Below, piece by piece: positions 46,959 to 57,108 of a stretch of DNA of 64,000 bases. Position 1 is the first letter of the stretch; the number at the start of each line of letters is the position of its first letter. The DNA is taken from assembly GCA_001179505.1 (NCBI GenBank), contig CDMY01000261.1, forward strand, positions 68,187 to 132,186. Direction: 5' to 3'. Both the position numbers and the translations under genes were made by a program. A model generated the notes under the pieces. The model was not told the origin of the DNA and searched no databases. It saw only the letters and a program-made list of their open reading frames with translations. Source of the DNA: Vitrella brassicaformis (taxonomy: Eukaryota > Sar > Vitrellaceae).

Positions 46959-47728
46959 ATGGCTGGACCTACAACAACCACTGCCGCGCTGTGCTGCGCG
47001 ATTGTCGTTGCCTCTGCGGGCCACGCCATGGACAGCTCCTCATTCGTGAGCCCCTTTGCGAGAGTCACGGCGCTGAAGACGTCATCCAGGCAAGCAACCA
47101 ATGGAGGAGGCCCTCACTCACCTCTTCTGCCATTCATCGGTTGAGATCTTATATATGCGCATTGTTAACAGGCCCATTATTCGGCATCGGGGCACCTCGC
47201 TTGAGATGCAGTTTGGCTTTGGCAGCAAGGAGAACGAGGAGCAGAAGCAGAAGCGATTTGAGATGCAGCAGGTGATCACACACATACCAAGCCAACCCAC
47301 CACACGGTGCTGCAATCAACCGCTGGTGACTCCCTTGCTCACAGGAGATCCTTCGTAAGCGTCGCGAAGGCGATCCCCTGAAGAGCAAGTACAAGCCCAA
47401 GGAAGCCGCCGAGGGCATGCCGGGCAAATCGGAAGGAGGTGAGTCGGCCCGCGTGTGGCCTGCAAGAAACGGTCGGCCCACTCATCGTTGGTCTGACCGT
47501 CTGGCTGTGTGTGTGTGTGTGTGTGTTGTTACGGCTGCAGGATCTGTCAACTACCAGATCGGCACGTCCTTCAAGTCGCAGCCGGGTGGGGAGGACGACG
47601 GTTGGGTGCTCGTCAAGGGCAAGTGGCGCTACTACCCACAAAACGTCAAGGAAGGCGGGGGGGAGAGCGGGGCTGCCCAAGGCAAGAAAGAGGAGAAGAA
47701 GAAGACGGGGCCTTTCGGCCTCTGGTGA
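46959..47728 (+). CDS. Small protein with signal-plus-transit leader, probably plastid-targeted
   Basis: Four exons: 46959-47089, 47172-~47270, ~47346-47441 and ~47542-47728 (TGA), about 170 residues. The leader is a hydrophobic signal peptide (A-A-L-C-C-A-I-V-V-A-S-A-G-H-A), then a Ser/Thr/Arg-rich stretch with Phe (S-S-S-F-V-S-P-F-A-R-V). This arrangement fits bipartite targeting to a secondary plastid. The mature part has a charged helix (K-E-N-E-E-Q-K-Q-K-R-F-E-M), a Lys-rich linker (L-K-S-K-Y-K-P-K-E-A-A) and a Trp/Tyr-containing end (G-W-V-L-V-K-G-K-W-R-Y-Y-P). Intron 1 appears to use a GC donor (CAG|GCAAG) with a normal AG acceptor; introns 2 and 3 are GT-AG. Function unknown. An endomembrane or secreted protein is the alternative if the transit part is not functional. 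Confidence 0.75.
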
Positions 47729-48584
47729 GGGAGGGATGATTTGCGCCGCAGAGTCAGTAAGTCAGTGAGTCAGTCAGTCAGTCAGTCTTGAGAGAGATCA
47801 GCGAAGGTGAGTCAGGTCAGGCCATCATCTGCCCACATAACGCTAATTAGAGACAGAGAGTGGGGAGTGGGGAGTGCGGAGCAGGGGCCAGTCTGTTGGC
47901 CACCCGCCTCCTAGGGCGTGTGGATGGATGGATGGATGGATGGATGGACGGATGGATGGTAGTACTGACTAGGAGGGTTTTTTCCGTTGTCATCTGTCTG
48001 CCTGCAGCCGTGCAGCCATCTGGTTTTCCGACCGCGCCACTCAATTTTCGTGCCGTGTGTTGTGTGCTGTGCCCGTGATGTCATCACCCGCCAGTGTTTA
48101 TGGTTACTACACCGGTCTCCTGCACGGTGGACGGATTTTTTCGGTCGGCAGGACTGCATATGGGTGCACTGCCGACTTCCTCTGCTCGTGCGTACGTGCC
48201 GTGAGTGAAAGAATGGCTTCACACATATCAGCATCCCCACGCTGTCACGCACGCCTCTATGTAAGGAATGCAGAGACACCAACACCAACACGTGCATGAA
48301 GTTGCGGCTGGCATGGGTAGCACGCAGCACAGGGAAGCTACACACGCAGACACGTACAGACAGACAGACAGACAGACAGACGGACAGACTCATAAAAAAA
48401 ACGATAGGTAACAGAAATGCGCACGTACGACTCCTCCCTCCACGGATATCCACATATCAACAAGGCATGTACCTATCTACACGCATCGCAGAGCACCACA
48501 GCAAGAGACCACCTCAAACAAGACAGACACCAGCACACATATGGATCAAGCACATATATTATTCACGGGCCGCCTTCCTTTTGG
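47729..48584. other. Convergent intergenic region with a repeat-type switch
   Basis: Between the stops of the plastid-type gene and the ARF gene. CAGT blocks at 47758-47787 and GGAT runs at 47922-47956 lie on the left, T/G-rich sequence continues to about 48200, then A/C-rich CAGA runs (48357-48387) begin. No gene seen. Confidence 0.55.
48357..48387. repeat. CAGA tetranucleotide repeat
   Basis: About seven tandem CAGA units, with a CGGA variant at the end, downstream of the minus-strand ARF gene. Confidence 0.85.
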
Positions 48585-49589
48585 TCACTTCCTCTTGCGA
48601 ATCATCTGCTCGGCGCCCCAATCGAGGCCCTCAAACAGCCCATCACCGGTGCGGGCACACGCAGCCTGCATGGCATTCATCCACACACAGCAGCCGAGCC
48701 ATCAGTGACATGCGCACGTGTCTCGCCGTGTTTGCTCTGCCTCTCCGCATGTGGTGCGTGTGCGCGGTATGTGTACCTGGATGAACCAGGGGCGTCTGGT
48801 GATGGTGTTGAGTGCCAGGCGGTCGGCCAGCTGGGCGGCAGACAGGGCGCCAGGCAAGTCCTGCTTGTTGGCGTACACCAGCAGAGCCGCGTCGGCCAAC
48901 TCCTGCACAACAAGCCAGGCCAGACAAGGTGGCAACGAACAAGACGTGCCAGCTGTGGGATCAGCGGCTGGCTCACCGGCTCCCTGAGGGTGCTGTGGAG
49001 CTCCTCGGCTGACTCGTCCAGACGCTCCGCTGCATAAGGAACGACAACAAAGAGAATGATGCTTGCCTCAAAGTCGGCTGGAATGTGTGTGTGGGGGATT
49101 TCTGTGTGGGGATTGCTTCGTACCGTCAGAGCTGTCGACCACCCAGATGATCAGATCGATGTTGGGGTAGTAATAACGCCACAGCTGAAAAATGAGCACA
49201 CACACACGGACGGGCGCCAACTCGGGCTGCTAGGTGTCTCCGCCCCTTCCGCCCTCCTGTCTTCCCTTCCCGTAGGCACCTGTCGTATCTTGTGCTGTCC
49301 GCCGATATCCCACACAGTGAAGTTGAGGTTGCGATATTCCACCGTCTCGACATTGAACCCGATCGTGGGCACAGTAGTGACCACTTCGCCGAGGCGGATT
49401 TTATACAGCAGCGTCGTCTTCCCAGCGGCATCGAGGCCTACCATGACGGCACGGCAGGGCTTCTGGCTGCTCACCAAGGACAACAGCTGAATGGACACAT
49501 ACACACACACACACACATACGCCGGCAGGCAGAAGATATCAAAACATATGAGAGGTGGGGGATGGTACTTCGGAAACGAAGAGACCCAT
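48585..49589 (-). CDS. ARF-family small GTPase
   Basis: Six exons; the first is only 21 bases (49589-49569), then 49486-49280 and four more, ending at the TGA at 48585-48587. About 180 residues, the usual ARF length. It starts M-G-L-F-V-S, so Gly2 is available for N-myristoylation. GTP-binding motifs: P-loop G-L-D-A-A-G-K-T; switch [14 protein letters not shown]; switch [16 protein letters not shown] in [10 protein letters not shown]; and the C-terminal [14 protein letters not shown]. Family knowledge: ARFs recruit coats and lipid-modifying enzymes to Golgi and other membranes. Differences from typical ARF1 (H for D in G-G-Q-D-K, a basic R-K-R-K tail, and D-S-S-D for D-S-N-D) leave an ARF-like (ARL) assignment possible. 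All junctions keep phase. Confidence 0.93.
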
Positions 49590-49925
49590 GGTTGACGGCT
49601 GAGGAAGACGGAACAGGTACCTCGGGCAAGAAGCGGGGGAACAGGCACCGAGGGACAGAGTCTATCCGCAAGTATAGCACCCCAGATGCCAACAGATGAT
49701 CAGCCACAGGGCGATTGAAGCGGAGAACAGGACAAACACGAAAGGTGTGGGGCAGCTGCCGATGCGTAGACAGTCTGAGCTCCATCTCCGTCAAATTGCG
49801 TGGCTCCTACACTTTCTGACGTCACGCCAGTCTTGCGAGCTCGTCTGAGTCTGCGGGCCCCCACCCACCCCCAACTGGAGGCAATTGACTTGAGGAAGCA
49901 CGTGCCATACACACAATATGCGAGG
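49590..49925. promoter_or_regulatory. Divergent promoter interval with a TGCGAGCT element
   Basis: 336 bases between the ARF ATG and the ATG chosen for the next gene. TGCGAGCT is at 49834-49841. The + strand frame is already open from about 49780 without an ATG, so part of this interval may be 5' UTR or coding from an upstream exon. Confidence 0.4.
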
Positions 49926-51347
49926 ATGACAGGGCAACCTTTCAAGCCGCCAGCGGTGCGGCCGCAGCTTACCACCCCCCTATTGCCAAACATCCGCGAG
50001 AGGAGGCGCAGGCAGGATGAAAGGAAACACCGCCTGGCCATCGAGAGGGCGGCGCAGGTGGGGAAAGACATTCTTGTGTACGACATGCACTTATCCATGC
50101 CTTGCACTGCAGGCTACGATGGCAGAGGAGGATTTGGCAAGCTCTGAAGGTTCCTCCTCTCCCCCAGTCGCCATATGTGCGCCAGCCACCCACCCCCAAT
50201 TCCCTTCGATTCACCAGCACAGGACGCCAAACAGCCGCCGTCTCTACGCGACAGAAAGAATGCCAGCGGTAGACAGAAGTGACTACTTGTCGTCGCATTC
50301 ATGCCCGACACTCACTTCTGTTTTCTTTCTTTCCCTTCCGGTCCATTCAGGGACATCATCACACTCGTGGCTACAGCACAATGACGTCCACACACATGGT
50401 ACCCTTCGGGTACAGCAACCACCGCGACATGGTCACCCGCTCAACCGACAATGACGGCAGCATATGTCTGCTGCCATCGCCGGAGCAGCTGGGGGACTTC
50501 ATGAATGAGCAGCTGAGGGACCTGAGACAAGAATTGACGAACCTCCTGCACGCCAAGAAGACACTGGTCGGGTCACTGGTCGAACCATCCCACTTTCCAT
50601 ATTCTTCTCTGCCATCTGAGTCACGTCGTTTCTGTGTGCGATGCGATGCGATGCGATGCGATGCAGACGCGTCGCGTGCGTTTCCTGCAGGACCGTTTGG
50701 ATGCGGTGAGCAGTGCGCGTGACGACGAGTCTCAATCGGGTCGGCACTACCTGAGGGCACTCCAGCAGGAGATCCGGACACGGGAACGACTTGAGGAGGA
50801 GGTTGAAGAGCTGAGGCTGCACGCCAAGCAGCAGCAGAGGAATGTGGAAGCTCAGAGGGGCAAGTGGCTGCGCGAGTTTGGCAGCTCAGGGGCGTTTCTG
50901 ACGGCCAAGGGCGGCCAGGCTCACTATGAAGCACTGCAGGTATCCATGAGGGTCGACAGGGCAAGGAGTGCAAATATCAACGCCCCTGACGGCGGCATTG
51001 CGTGCAGGCTGAGGTGCGGTCACTGCGTGCGCAGCTGCAGAAGTTCCGCACCGATACGGAGAAGGAGGAGACCCTTGCCCGCCTGGAGCATGACAACCAC
51101 GTGCAGGCTTCGATGATACGGAAGCTGCAGGAGGCCCTCGGCGAGGCGCAGGCAGCCGTTAAGATCCTACAGACGAAGGTCAGTCAGGTGTCGTGCAGCC
51201 TGACAATACACCGAATTTTCAATGGCGTTGCGTGTACCGCTTTACCAGCTGCAGAGATCGTACCAACAGGCAGAGCTTGTGGAAGGGGTGGCAGAAGAGA
51301 CACACAGACAGACGCTGCCTGCCGAGAGTGACCCAAGAGACACATGA
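49926..51347 (+). CDS. Coiled-coil protein, function unknown
   Basis: Six exons join in phase 0: 49926-~50058, ~50113-~50269, ~50351-50571, ~50665-50940, ~51008-51178 and ~51250-51347 (TGA). The N-terminal part is basic and Pro-rich (M-T-G-Q-P-F-K-P-P-A-V-R-P; R-E-R-R-R-R-Q-D-E-R-K-H). The central part has L-L-P-S-P-E-Q-L-G-D-F-M-N-E-Q-L. The second half is coiled coil (R-T-R-E-R-L-E-E-E-V-E-E-L-R-L; L-R-A-Q-L-Q-K-F-R-T-D-T-E-K-E-E). The frame is open about 150 bases upstream of the chosen ATG but without another ATG, so translation either begins at 49926 or in an unseen 5' exon. About 350 residues. Such proteins are common at basal bodies and centrosomes, but nothing here is diagnostic. Confidence 0.7.
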
Positions 51348-52026
51348 GCTGGCGGAGAGTGCGCTGATTGGTTGAAGAGAGATTCATGTGCGTACGTTCC
51401 CATTGTGGTGTCTTCTCCTTGCTGACGTCGAGTGGGTGTGCGGCGAGTGTATGTGCGTGTTGATATGCACAAGTCCGTGTGTGTACCTATGTACGTGTGG
51501 ACAGGACGGGCAAGCCGGCCTTCTCTGATTGACTGTCTGTCTGTTGATCTGCCCTCTACTGAATGATATGCATGCCATGTGTACACATCCGGTAGGCCGC
51601 ATCCGTTCGACCATCCATTCAGAAGCTCGGGTCCCAAGTCCAGTAGCGAGAAATGCATTCAGAGGGCATAGCATACAAGGATTGGCGTGTGGGGTGGGGG
51701 GTGGGGTGGAGTGGATTCCATTGGATAGATAGACAGGCAGACCAACCGCAGCGAATGGTAAGAGCCGATACATTGATACATCATGAGACAGACAGACAGA
51801 CAGACAGACAGAGAGACAGAGAGACACACAGATCGGCCTATGTGCTGCCCTGCACGCTCTGACAAATCACTGGATGGAGAAAAAGATGGCAGGCAGGCAG
51901 GCAGGCAGGCAGCCTCTCCCCTCTCTCTCTCCCTCTTCCCGATGTACGCATCTCATCACCCACTCGCTGTGCACCAACCCAGCCGCCCCCCCACCATCCC
52001 ACCCACATATATCTCCCTGATCGCAA
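51348..52026. other. Convergent intergenic region with a repeat-type switch
   Basis: T/G-rich to about 51560 (gtgtgcggcgagtgtatg), then AGAC (51784-51811) and GGCA (51891-51911) blocks before the ankyrin gene. No gene seen. Confidence 0.55.
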
Positions 52027-53285
52027 TCAGATCTCCCACACCGGCTTGTTGGCGTCAGTGGTTTTCTTGGCCTTCTTCTTCTGCACAACACGACGCACAG
52101 CACCTCGGTACAGTGTGTTGCCATGTGTGTGCCATCTGTGTGTGCGTACGTTTCTGTCGAGGTATTTGTGTATGTGTGTCTTGATGGCGTTGGTCTTGGC
52201 CACGTCCAAAGGCGTCAGGCGCTCGTTGTCCTCCATGTCAGCAAATACCTGCTTGTCGGGAAAGTCAGACAGCAAACACTTCACCTACGCACCATAGACA
52301 CCAGAGAGGGAGATCCAGAGACACGTGATCATCCCGCCAGCCTTCCTCTCCTCCTGTGTGTGACCGCGTCCTCTGCGCCACTTCGCGCCGCCAGGTGTAG
52401 GGGAGTCAACCTGCACGCAGCCACAGTGATTGCGCGCGTCCATATGTCTACGATGTGTCATGTCTCCTCACTTACAGTGCGATTGTCGGTTTGTTGATGT
52501 CGGCCCCATGGTCCACCAGCCACTTGATGGCGCGGGGATGGTTGCCGACGCACGCAAAGTGCAGTGCCGTGCGGCCCAACTTGGTCTCAGCATTCACGTC
52601 AACACCTAACAAGAATTATATGAAGCCACGTCTCAGCCCATCATCAGCCAGCCGACCGACCGACCAGCGCTGAGTGCGAGTTGAATGATGTCGACCTCCC
52701 CTTGCCAGGCGCCATGGTGCAGCAACGTCTGAGTGGAGAGACAGACGCACACATGACGGAACGCCCGTGTCCGCGCCGAAGCGCGCACGCACCATCTCGC
52801 TCTCTGGGTCTTTGACGGAGAAATCCACGTCAAAAGCCTGCAATGCCCTGCGTTGCAGAACGGTAGGAAAAGAAGACAGTAATCGATCAGAGGGCCCAAC
52901 ATGGAGGAGAGAGGAGATTTCACACACCGGATCTTCTCAAAATCTGGCTTCTCCTTCGTGATCTCCTGCATCAACTGCACCCATCCATCCATGCGCCAGC
53001 ACAGACAGAGGCGCACACACGTACACACGCAAGATTCCCCAGCCCCCATGAATGAATGAATGCTTTCTATACCTGCCTAGTACCTACCTTCATCTGGAAG
53101 CGTCTTGCGAGTGTGACGGACTGTCTGGCCTCCGACGAACGCTTCCCCCCCATCGGACTCTGGGCCTCCTTGATCAACTCCTCCGCCTCATGATCGATCT
53201 CGTCGTCATGACCCTCATCCCCACCCTTGCTCAGACGTACACCTCGCAACTCCTCAGCGATGAGCGACACATCTGCTGCTGCCAT
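52027..53285 (-). CDS. Ankyrin-repeat protein
   Basis: The ATG at 53283-53285 gives M-A-A-A-D-V-S-L-I-A-E-E-L-R. About eight short exons follow, ending V-W-E-I and TGA at 52027-52029; about 260 residues. The N-terminal region is acidic and helical (H-D-D-E-I-D-H-E-A-E-E-L-I). Three to four ankyrin repeats follow: T-L-L-H-H-G-A-W-Q-G-E-V-D-I-I-Q-L-A-L; then G-R-T-A-L-H-F-A-C-V-G-N-H-P with W-L-V-D-H-G-A-D-I-N; then L-T-P-L-H-L-A-A-R-S-G; then L-T-P-L-D-V-A-K-T-N. These carry the T-x-L-H-x-A and H-G-A-D-x-N signatures. The tail is Lys-rich (K-K-A-K-K-T-T-D-A-N-K). Ankyrin repeats bind partner proteins; the partner cannot be told. It is head-to-head with the kinase-like locus. Confidence 0.85.
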
Positions 53286-53997
53286 CCTCCCGACACTCAG
53301 CCTGCATGCCAAGACAGACATCGGTGGGAAAGACAGTCACTGACAGTCACTAACATGGGGCCGTCAAGAAAGCGCGAAGGGCCTGCGTTTCCTCTCACCT
53401 ATGCGATCAACGGGGGAAGTTGATATTCCTCCTCTCCTCTCTCTCTTTTCTTGGCTTCTTCTGCGAGCTAAGCTAGGGGGCCCCCAAATGGCGAGAATCG
53501 TCGCGACTTTCTGTCTCTGTCTTTCACTCCCTTTTCTTGTTCGTTTCTCTGCGTTCGCTCAGCCTGCTATTTCTTTCTGCGTTTTCCACTCTGCAGCCAC
53601 CCTGCCGCCAAAGGCCTCAGCGCCAGGGATAAAGAAAGAGGCAGTCATCCGACCTTGGGCGACGGCCACGTGAGCCTGATGGAGCCCGCGATGCCCGAAT
53701 GGAGGCGCGCGCCACCCGGCCTCAAGAGTGTCACGGTGCGCCAGCTGTAGCCAGCTGCTTTCGTCGGGCAAAGTTTCTCTGCGGACGCCTTAAAGGGTTG
53801 GAGGAAGGCATTGAGGTACTCACGCACACGCCATCGCTCCGTCGTGAGTGGCGTTTCAGGTCAAACACTCCGCCAGTGTGGTGAGCACTGTACTTAAACT
53901 CGCACAGTGTGAAGTTGTAGAGGGCAGAGAAGATACACCGTGGTCTGGTGCTCTCCTCTTCTCTCTTGCCCTCTCTGCGGTTCTGCACGGCCAGCCA
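53286..53997. promoter_or_regulatory. Divergent interval with a TGCGAGCT element
   Basis: 712 bases between opposed ATGs. TGCGAGCT at 53462-53469 is followed by AAGCTAGGGGGCC. Less simple repeat than elsewhere. Short frames near 53500-53870 are open on both strands but have no splice support; I see no further gene. Confidence 0.4.
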
Positions 53998-54277
53998 TGT
54001 CAGTGCCGATTAGTGTCACAGGTCGCCTCCCTCCCCCTTGTCCCCGGCCGCCGCCGCCAATCGATATCGACGCCGACATCCACGTGGAAAAACACAAGAC
54101 CGGTACGCAGGAGGGAGGGAGAGACGCCATTCAACAATCGGACGCGTGCAGATTCAACTTGCACGGACATGCCGCAGCGCCCGTGGGAAGGGCAGGAGAG
54201 CCAGGTGAGTAAGTGTCACACACACACACACACGCACACACAGAGAGAGAGAGAGAGAGAGACAGGAGTACGGCGTA

Positions 54278-54420
54278 CGCTCCTCACCTGGGATGGGCGT
54301 CTGTTCCAGATGACCTCCACGTGGGAGGTTGAGCGGCGCCTGGCAGCCGTCTGTATTGAACTGGGGAGTTCCCGAGGGGTGGAGAGAGAAGTCATACAAT
54401 TGGACAGGAGGCAGGTCGGG
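54278..54420 (+). repeat. Imperfect internal duplication, left copy
   Basis: Begins cgctcctcacctgggatggg and includes the gaggttgagc motif. It recurs at 54631-54775 with many substitutions and a 9-12 base insertion. Confidence 0.65.
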
Positions 54421-54630
54421 GAGAGGGAGGAGCGGCGTGACCCCTGGATGAGGAAATCGTATCTGGAGGACAAGCGGGTGCTCCCATCACAGCAGCAGCG
54501 CGCCCGTGGACAGGGCAGGGCCGGCAGGCAGGCAACTCGACAGACAACGGCCGACCGTCATGGCCGCTTTGACGATGACCTGTGTTCTGTGGAGAGCGAG
54601 GTGAGTGAGTGGGGCTCGTATGTCGATGCA

Positions 54631-54775
54631 CGCTCCTCACCTGCGATGGGCGTCTGTTCTTCGTCCATTCAGATGAGGTCCAGGTGAGAGGTTGAGCAGC
54701 TGGCGCCAGCGGTCCGTGTTCCTGTTGCTGGAGCCTGCAGAAGAGGTGTAATTGGAAAGCAGGCAGATTGGCGAG
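54631..54775 (+). repeat. Imperfect internal duplication, right copy
   Basis: Partner of 54278-54420: cgctcctcacctgcgatggg, gatgaggtcca, gaggttgagc and later attgga..gcaggcag elements in the same order. Confidence 0.65.
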
Positions 54776-56400
54776 AGCTGGATGCGAGAGCTGAAACAGG
54801 GAATTCCTTCCTTGTACGCGGGAGCAAACACAACAGGCGGAAACAGCGGCTGAGAGCAGATAGGAAGAGCAGCAGCATGTCGGAGACCCCAGCAGAGCCC
54901 ACCCTTCCCTCCGCCACTCTGATCCTTGATAAATGCGAGGTGGAGCTGTCGCACGAGCTGGGGAATGGCACGGGGCGACGGTGCGTGGCGGCGTGCTCAA
55001 CGGCCACTACCTGGCGTTCAAGATATGCGTCCAGACGGCCGACATGTCCAAGGTGGCGCACCATTGAGAGGGAGACGAGGCTGGAGGCAGGGCGGCTGCA
55101 GCACCTGCAGCCGGAGAAGCGGCAGCGGAGTATGCCCGGCTTGTTTGTCGACATCTATGCCTATGGCACGGCGCACTTCCGCGAGGCCGGCTCCATTGAG
55201 CCGCACGAGTGCGTCTACACACCCTGGCCAGCCTCCTCTCGAGGAAGGGGAGAGCCCACCCACCCACACAGCCCCCTCACCAGAAGGCCCTCGGCATCGC
55301 CAGCAAGATGCTCGAGACACTCGAGATAATGCGGCTGGCCGTGCGCGCCCACCGGGTGGCGATTCGTGAGGCAAGCCTGTTGTGTGGGGACCACTGCCTA
55401 TTCAATGTCTTCATCAAGCGGTCCGCCATCAACGGTGGTGAGCAACCGGGAGGGAGGGGTCCACTAGGACAATGGGAATGTGACTCAGTGCACCTACTTG
55501 CTGTGTCCTCACGCATTCATTCAGACTCGTCGCTGCCCGAGCTGAGCGCGGCATCGGCCGGTCCCGACTCAACCACCAACCAGGAGCCGCCCCTCGTCCG
55601 CTTCATCGACCTTGCCAACGCCGTCGACCTGCCCGCCCCCACACCAGACGCCCCCGATCACCATCCGGGCGCATTCGTGCCGACCAAGGCATCGCAGCAG
55701 CAGGCCGAGCAGCAGGAGCCCGCCACGTACACGGCCTACCACGGGGCACCGGAGCAGTCATATCTGCTCTTTTGCCGCTCTTCGGGAGAGGCGGAGGCGC
55801 TGATTGACTCCTCACGGGACGCACGCAACGCTGGCCACGAGGCGAAGGCCGAGGAGATGATAGATGAGGCATGCCGGGCAAAATGATGCGGTGGGGTGGT
55901 GCTGCGTACGAGAAGTGGGTGAAGACCGGTGAGTTGTGGCCTGCCGCGGAGCAGATGGAGGGCGAGATGAAGAGGGGCGGCGTGCTGAAGGGCCAGTGGC
56001 ATGGCAAGGGCCACGACGCGGAAAAGGTGCTGCTGAGCGAGGAGACTGTCAGCTTCAACTTCGGCATCACCATGCACAACCTGCTGAGTCCGCCGATGCC
56101 GCAGCTTTGTCCCTGCGTGAGTCCGCCTGCCCCATCCCCGTCGCTTCCGTCGACGGCCGCGTCGCTTCGCTCCCGTCTGCTGCCGAGCTGCCGTTGGTCT
56201 TCCCGCCCCCGTCACCACAGCCCGAAGCCAGTGATGCATGTAAGCAGCTGCCTGCATCTGTAGGCAACACTACAGGAGAGGGGCTGCAACAAATGGGGGA
56301 GGGAGAGGGGGAGAAAGAGGATTCTCAGAGGCCGGTGGTCCCCCGGACGAGCAGGCAACCCCCACCACTCGCACCAGCGCCAGCCGTAGGAGCAGCAGGA

Positions 56401-56450
56401 GTGGTGGAGGGCACACCGCCGTCGATTGGCGGCCGAGAGCAGGCGGCAGA
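56401..56450 (+). repeat. Direct repeat of about 50 bases, left copy
   Basis: The block gtggtggagg..acaccgccgtcgattg and the following agcaggcggca recur at 57455-57503 with a few changes. Confidence 0.75.
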
Positions 56451-56589
56451 GAGCGTTCATCGGCTGGAGGGGGAGAGGCCGCCACCATACGCGTGGCACA
56501 TGTCAGGGAGGAGACAAGGTGCCCGGCTGCTGCGAGTGCATCCGTCCAGGTACTAAGGACACTCAATACATGGATGCGCCTTATGTGTA

Positions 56590-57012
56590 TTGTTATGCTT
56601 GTGTCAGAAGACGTTGGAGGACATTTGTGGCCCCGTCCGAGCGCAACACAATGCCCCACGTCTTGTGTCACCGTATTGGCTGCCCCCCGGCGCTCTGCCA
56701 ACTCAACATTCGCCCCCGCCCCCACCGCCTCCACCACCCCCGCCACCCGCACCGCTCCCACCGCCTCTGCATCCGTACAGGGCTGGCCACGCCATCCTGG
56801 TGCGCGCGGCGGCGCCCACGACAAGAGTGAAGAAGGGGTGGCGATTGAACTATGTCACGGAGGAATATGAGTGGTGGTGGCCGAGTCGCAAGGAGCGAGG
56901 TGTGTGGGAGGTGAGGTCTGCGCGCCAGGACCTCCAGATGAGGGCATGGACGCTCCTGACAACCCTGGTGGGCAGAAGTCCGCAGTCAGTCGCTGGAGAG
57001 ATCCCTGTTTAG
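56590..57012 (+). CDS. Open frame with Pro tract and Trp-rich segment, part of the kinase-like locus or a remnant
   Basis: The frame contains a Pro run (about 56705-56755), then H-A-I-L-V-R-A-A-A-P-T-T-R, W-R-L-N-Y-V-T-E-E-Y-E-W-W-W-P and L-Q-M-R-A-W-T-L-L-T, ending at 57012. The Trp/Tyr-rich part looks like real protein. No start or splice connection could be fixed, so it is either a 3' exon of the preceding broken gene or a remnant. Family not recognised. Confidence 0.3.
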   Translation: MLCLCQKTLEDICGPVRAQHNAPRLVSPYWLPPGALPTQHSPPPPPPPPPPPPAPLPPPLHPYRAGHAILVRAAAPTTRVKKGWRLNYVTEEYEWWWPSRKERGVWEVRSARQDLQMRAWTLLTTLVGRSPQSVAGEIPV

Positions 57013-57108
57013 GAGGGATGCGTTGCGCCACCTGCTGCGTGGCCCTATTAGTAAATGACAAGATGATGTGCCGACCCGAGGAAATTCATGCAGGGAGGGA
57101 GGGAGGGG

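Larger units (their letters stand above)
53998..56556 (+). pseudogene. Protein-kinase-like locus with several frame breaks
   Basis: A plausible start is the ATG at 53998 (M-S-V-P-I-S-V-T-G-R), spliced through ~54138-54206, ~54309-54600, ~54671 and ~54741 onward. Kinase-like order then appears: glycine loop E-L-G-N-G-T-G (about 54955), A-T-V-R-G-G-V-L-N-G and the VAIK-like L-A-F-K-I (55005-55025), a helix-C-like E-R-E-T-R-L-E-A-G-R-L-Q-H-L-Q-P, F-V-D-I-Y-A-Y-G (55150), L-A-S-L-L-S-R-K-G-R (55230), I-A-S-K-M-L-E-T-L-E, a catalytic-loop-like C-G-D-H-C-L-F-N-V-F-I (55385-55420), and F-I-D-L-A-N at the DFG position (about 55600). These lie in different frames: one-base shifts are needed near 54975, 55065, 55225 and 55890. 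HRD reads C-G-D and the usual Lys is lacking, so even the ancestor was probably a pseudokinase. Sequencing indels are the alternative. Confidence 0.5.
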
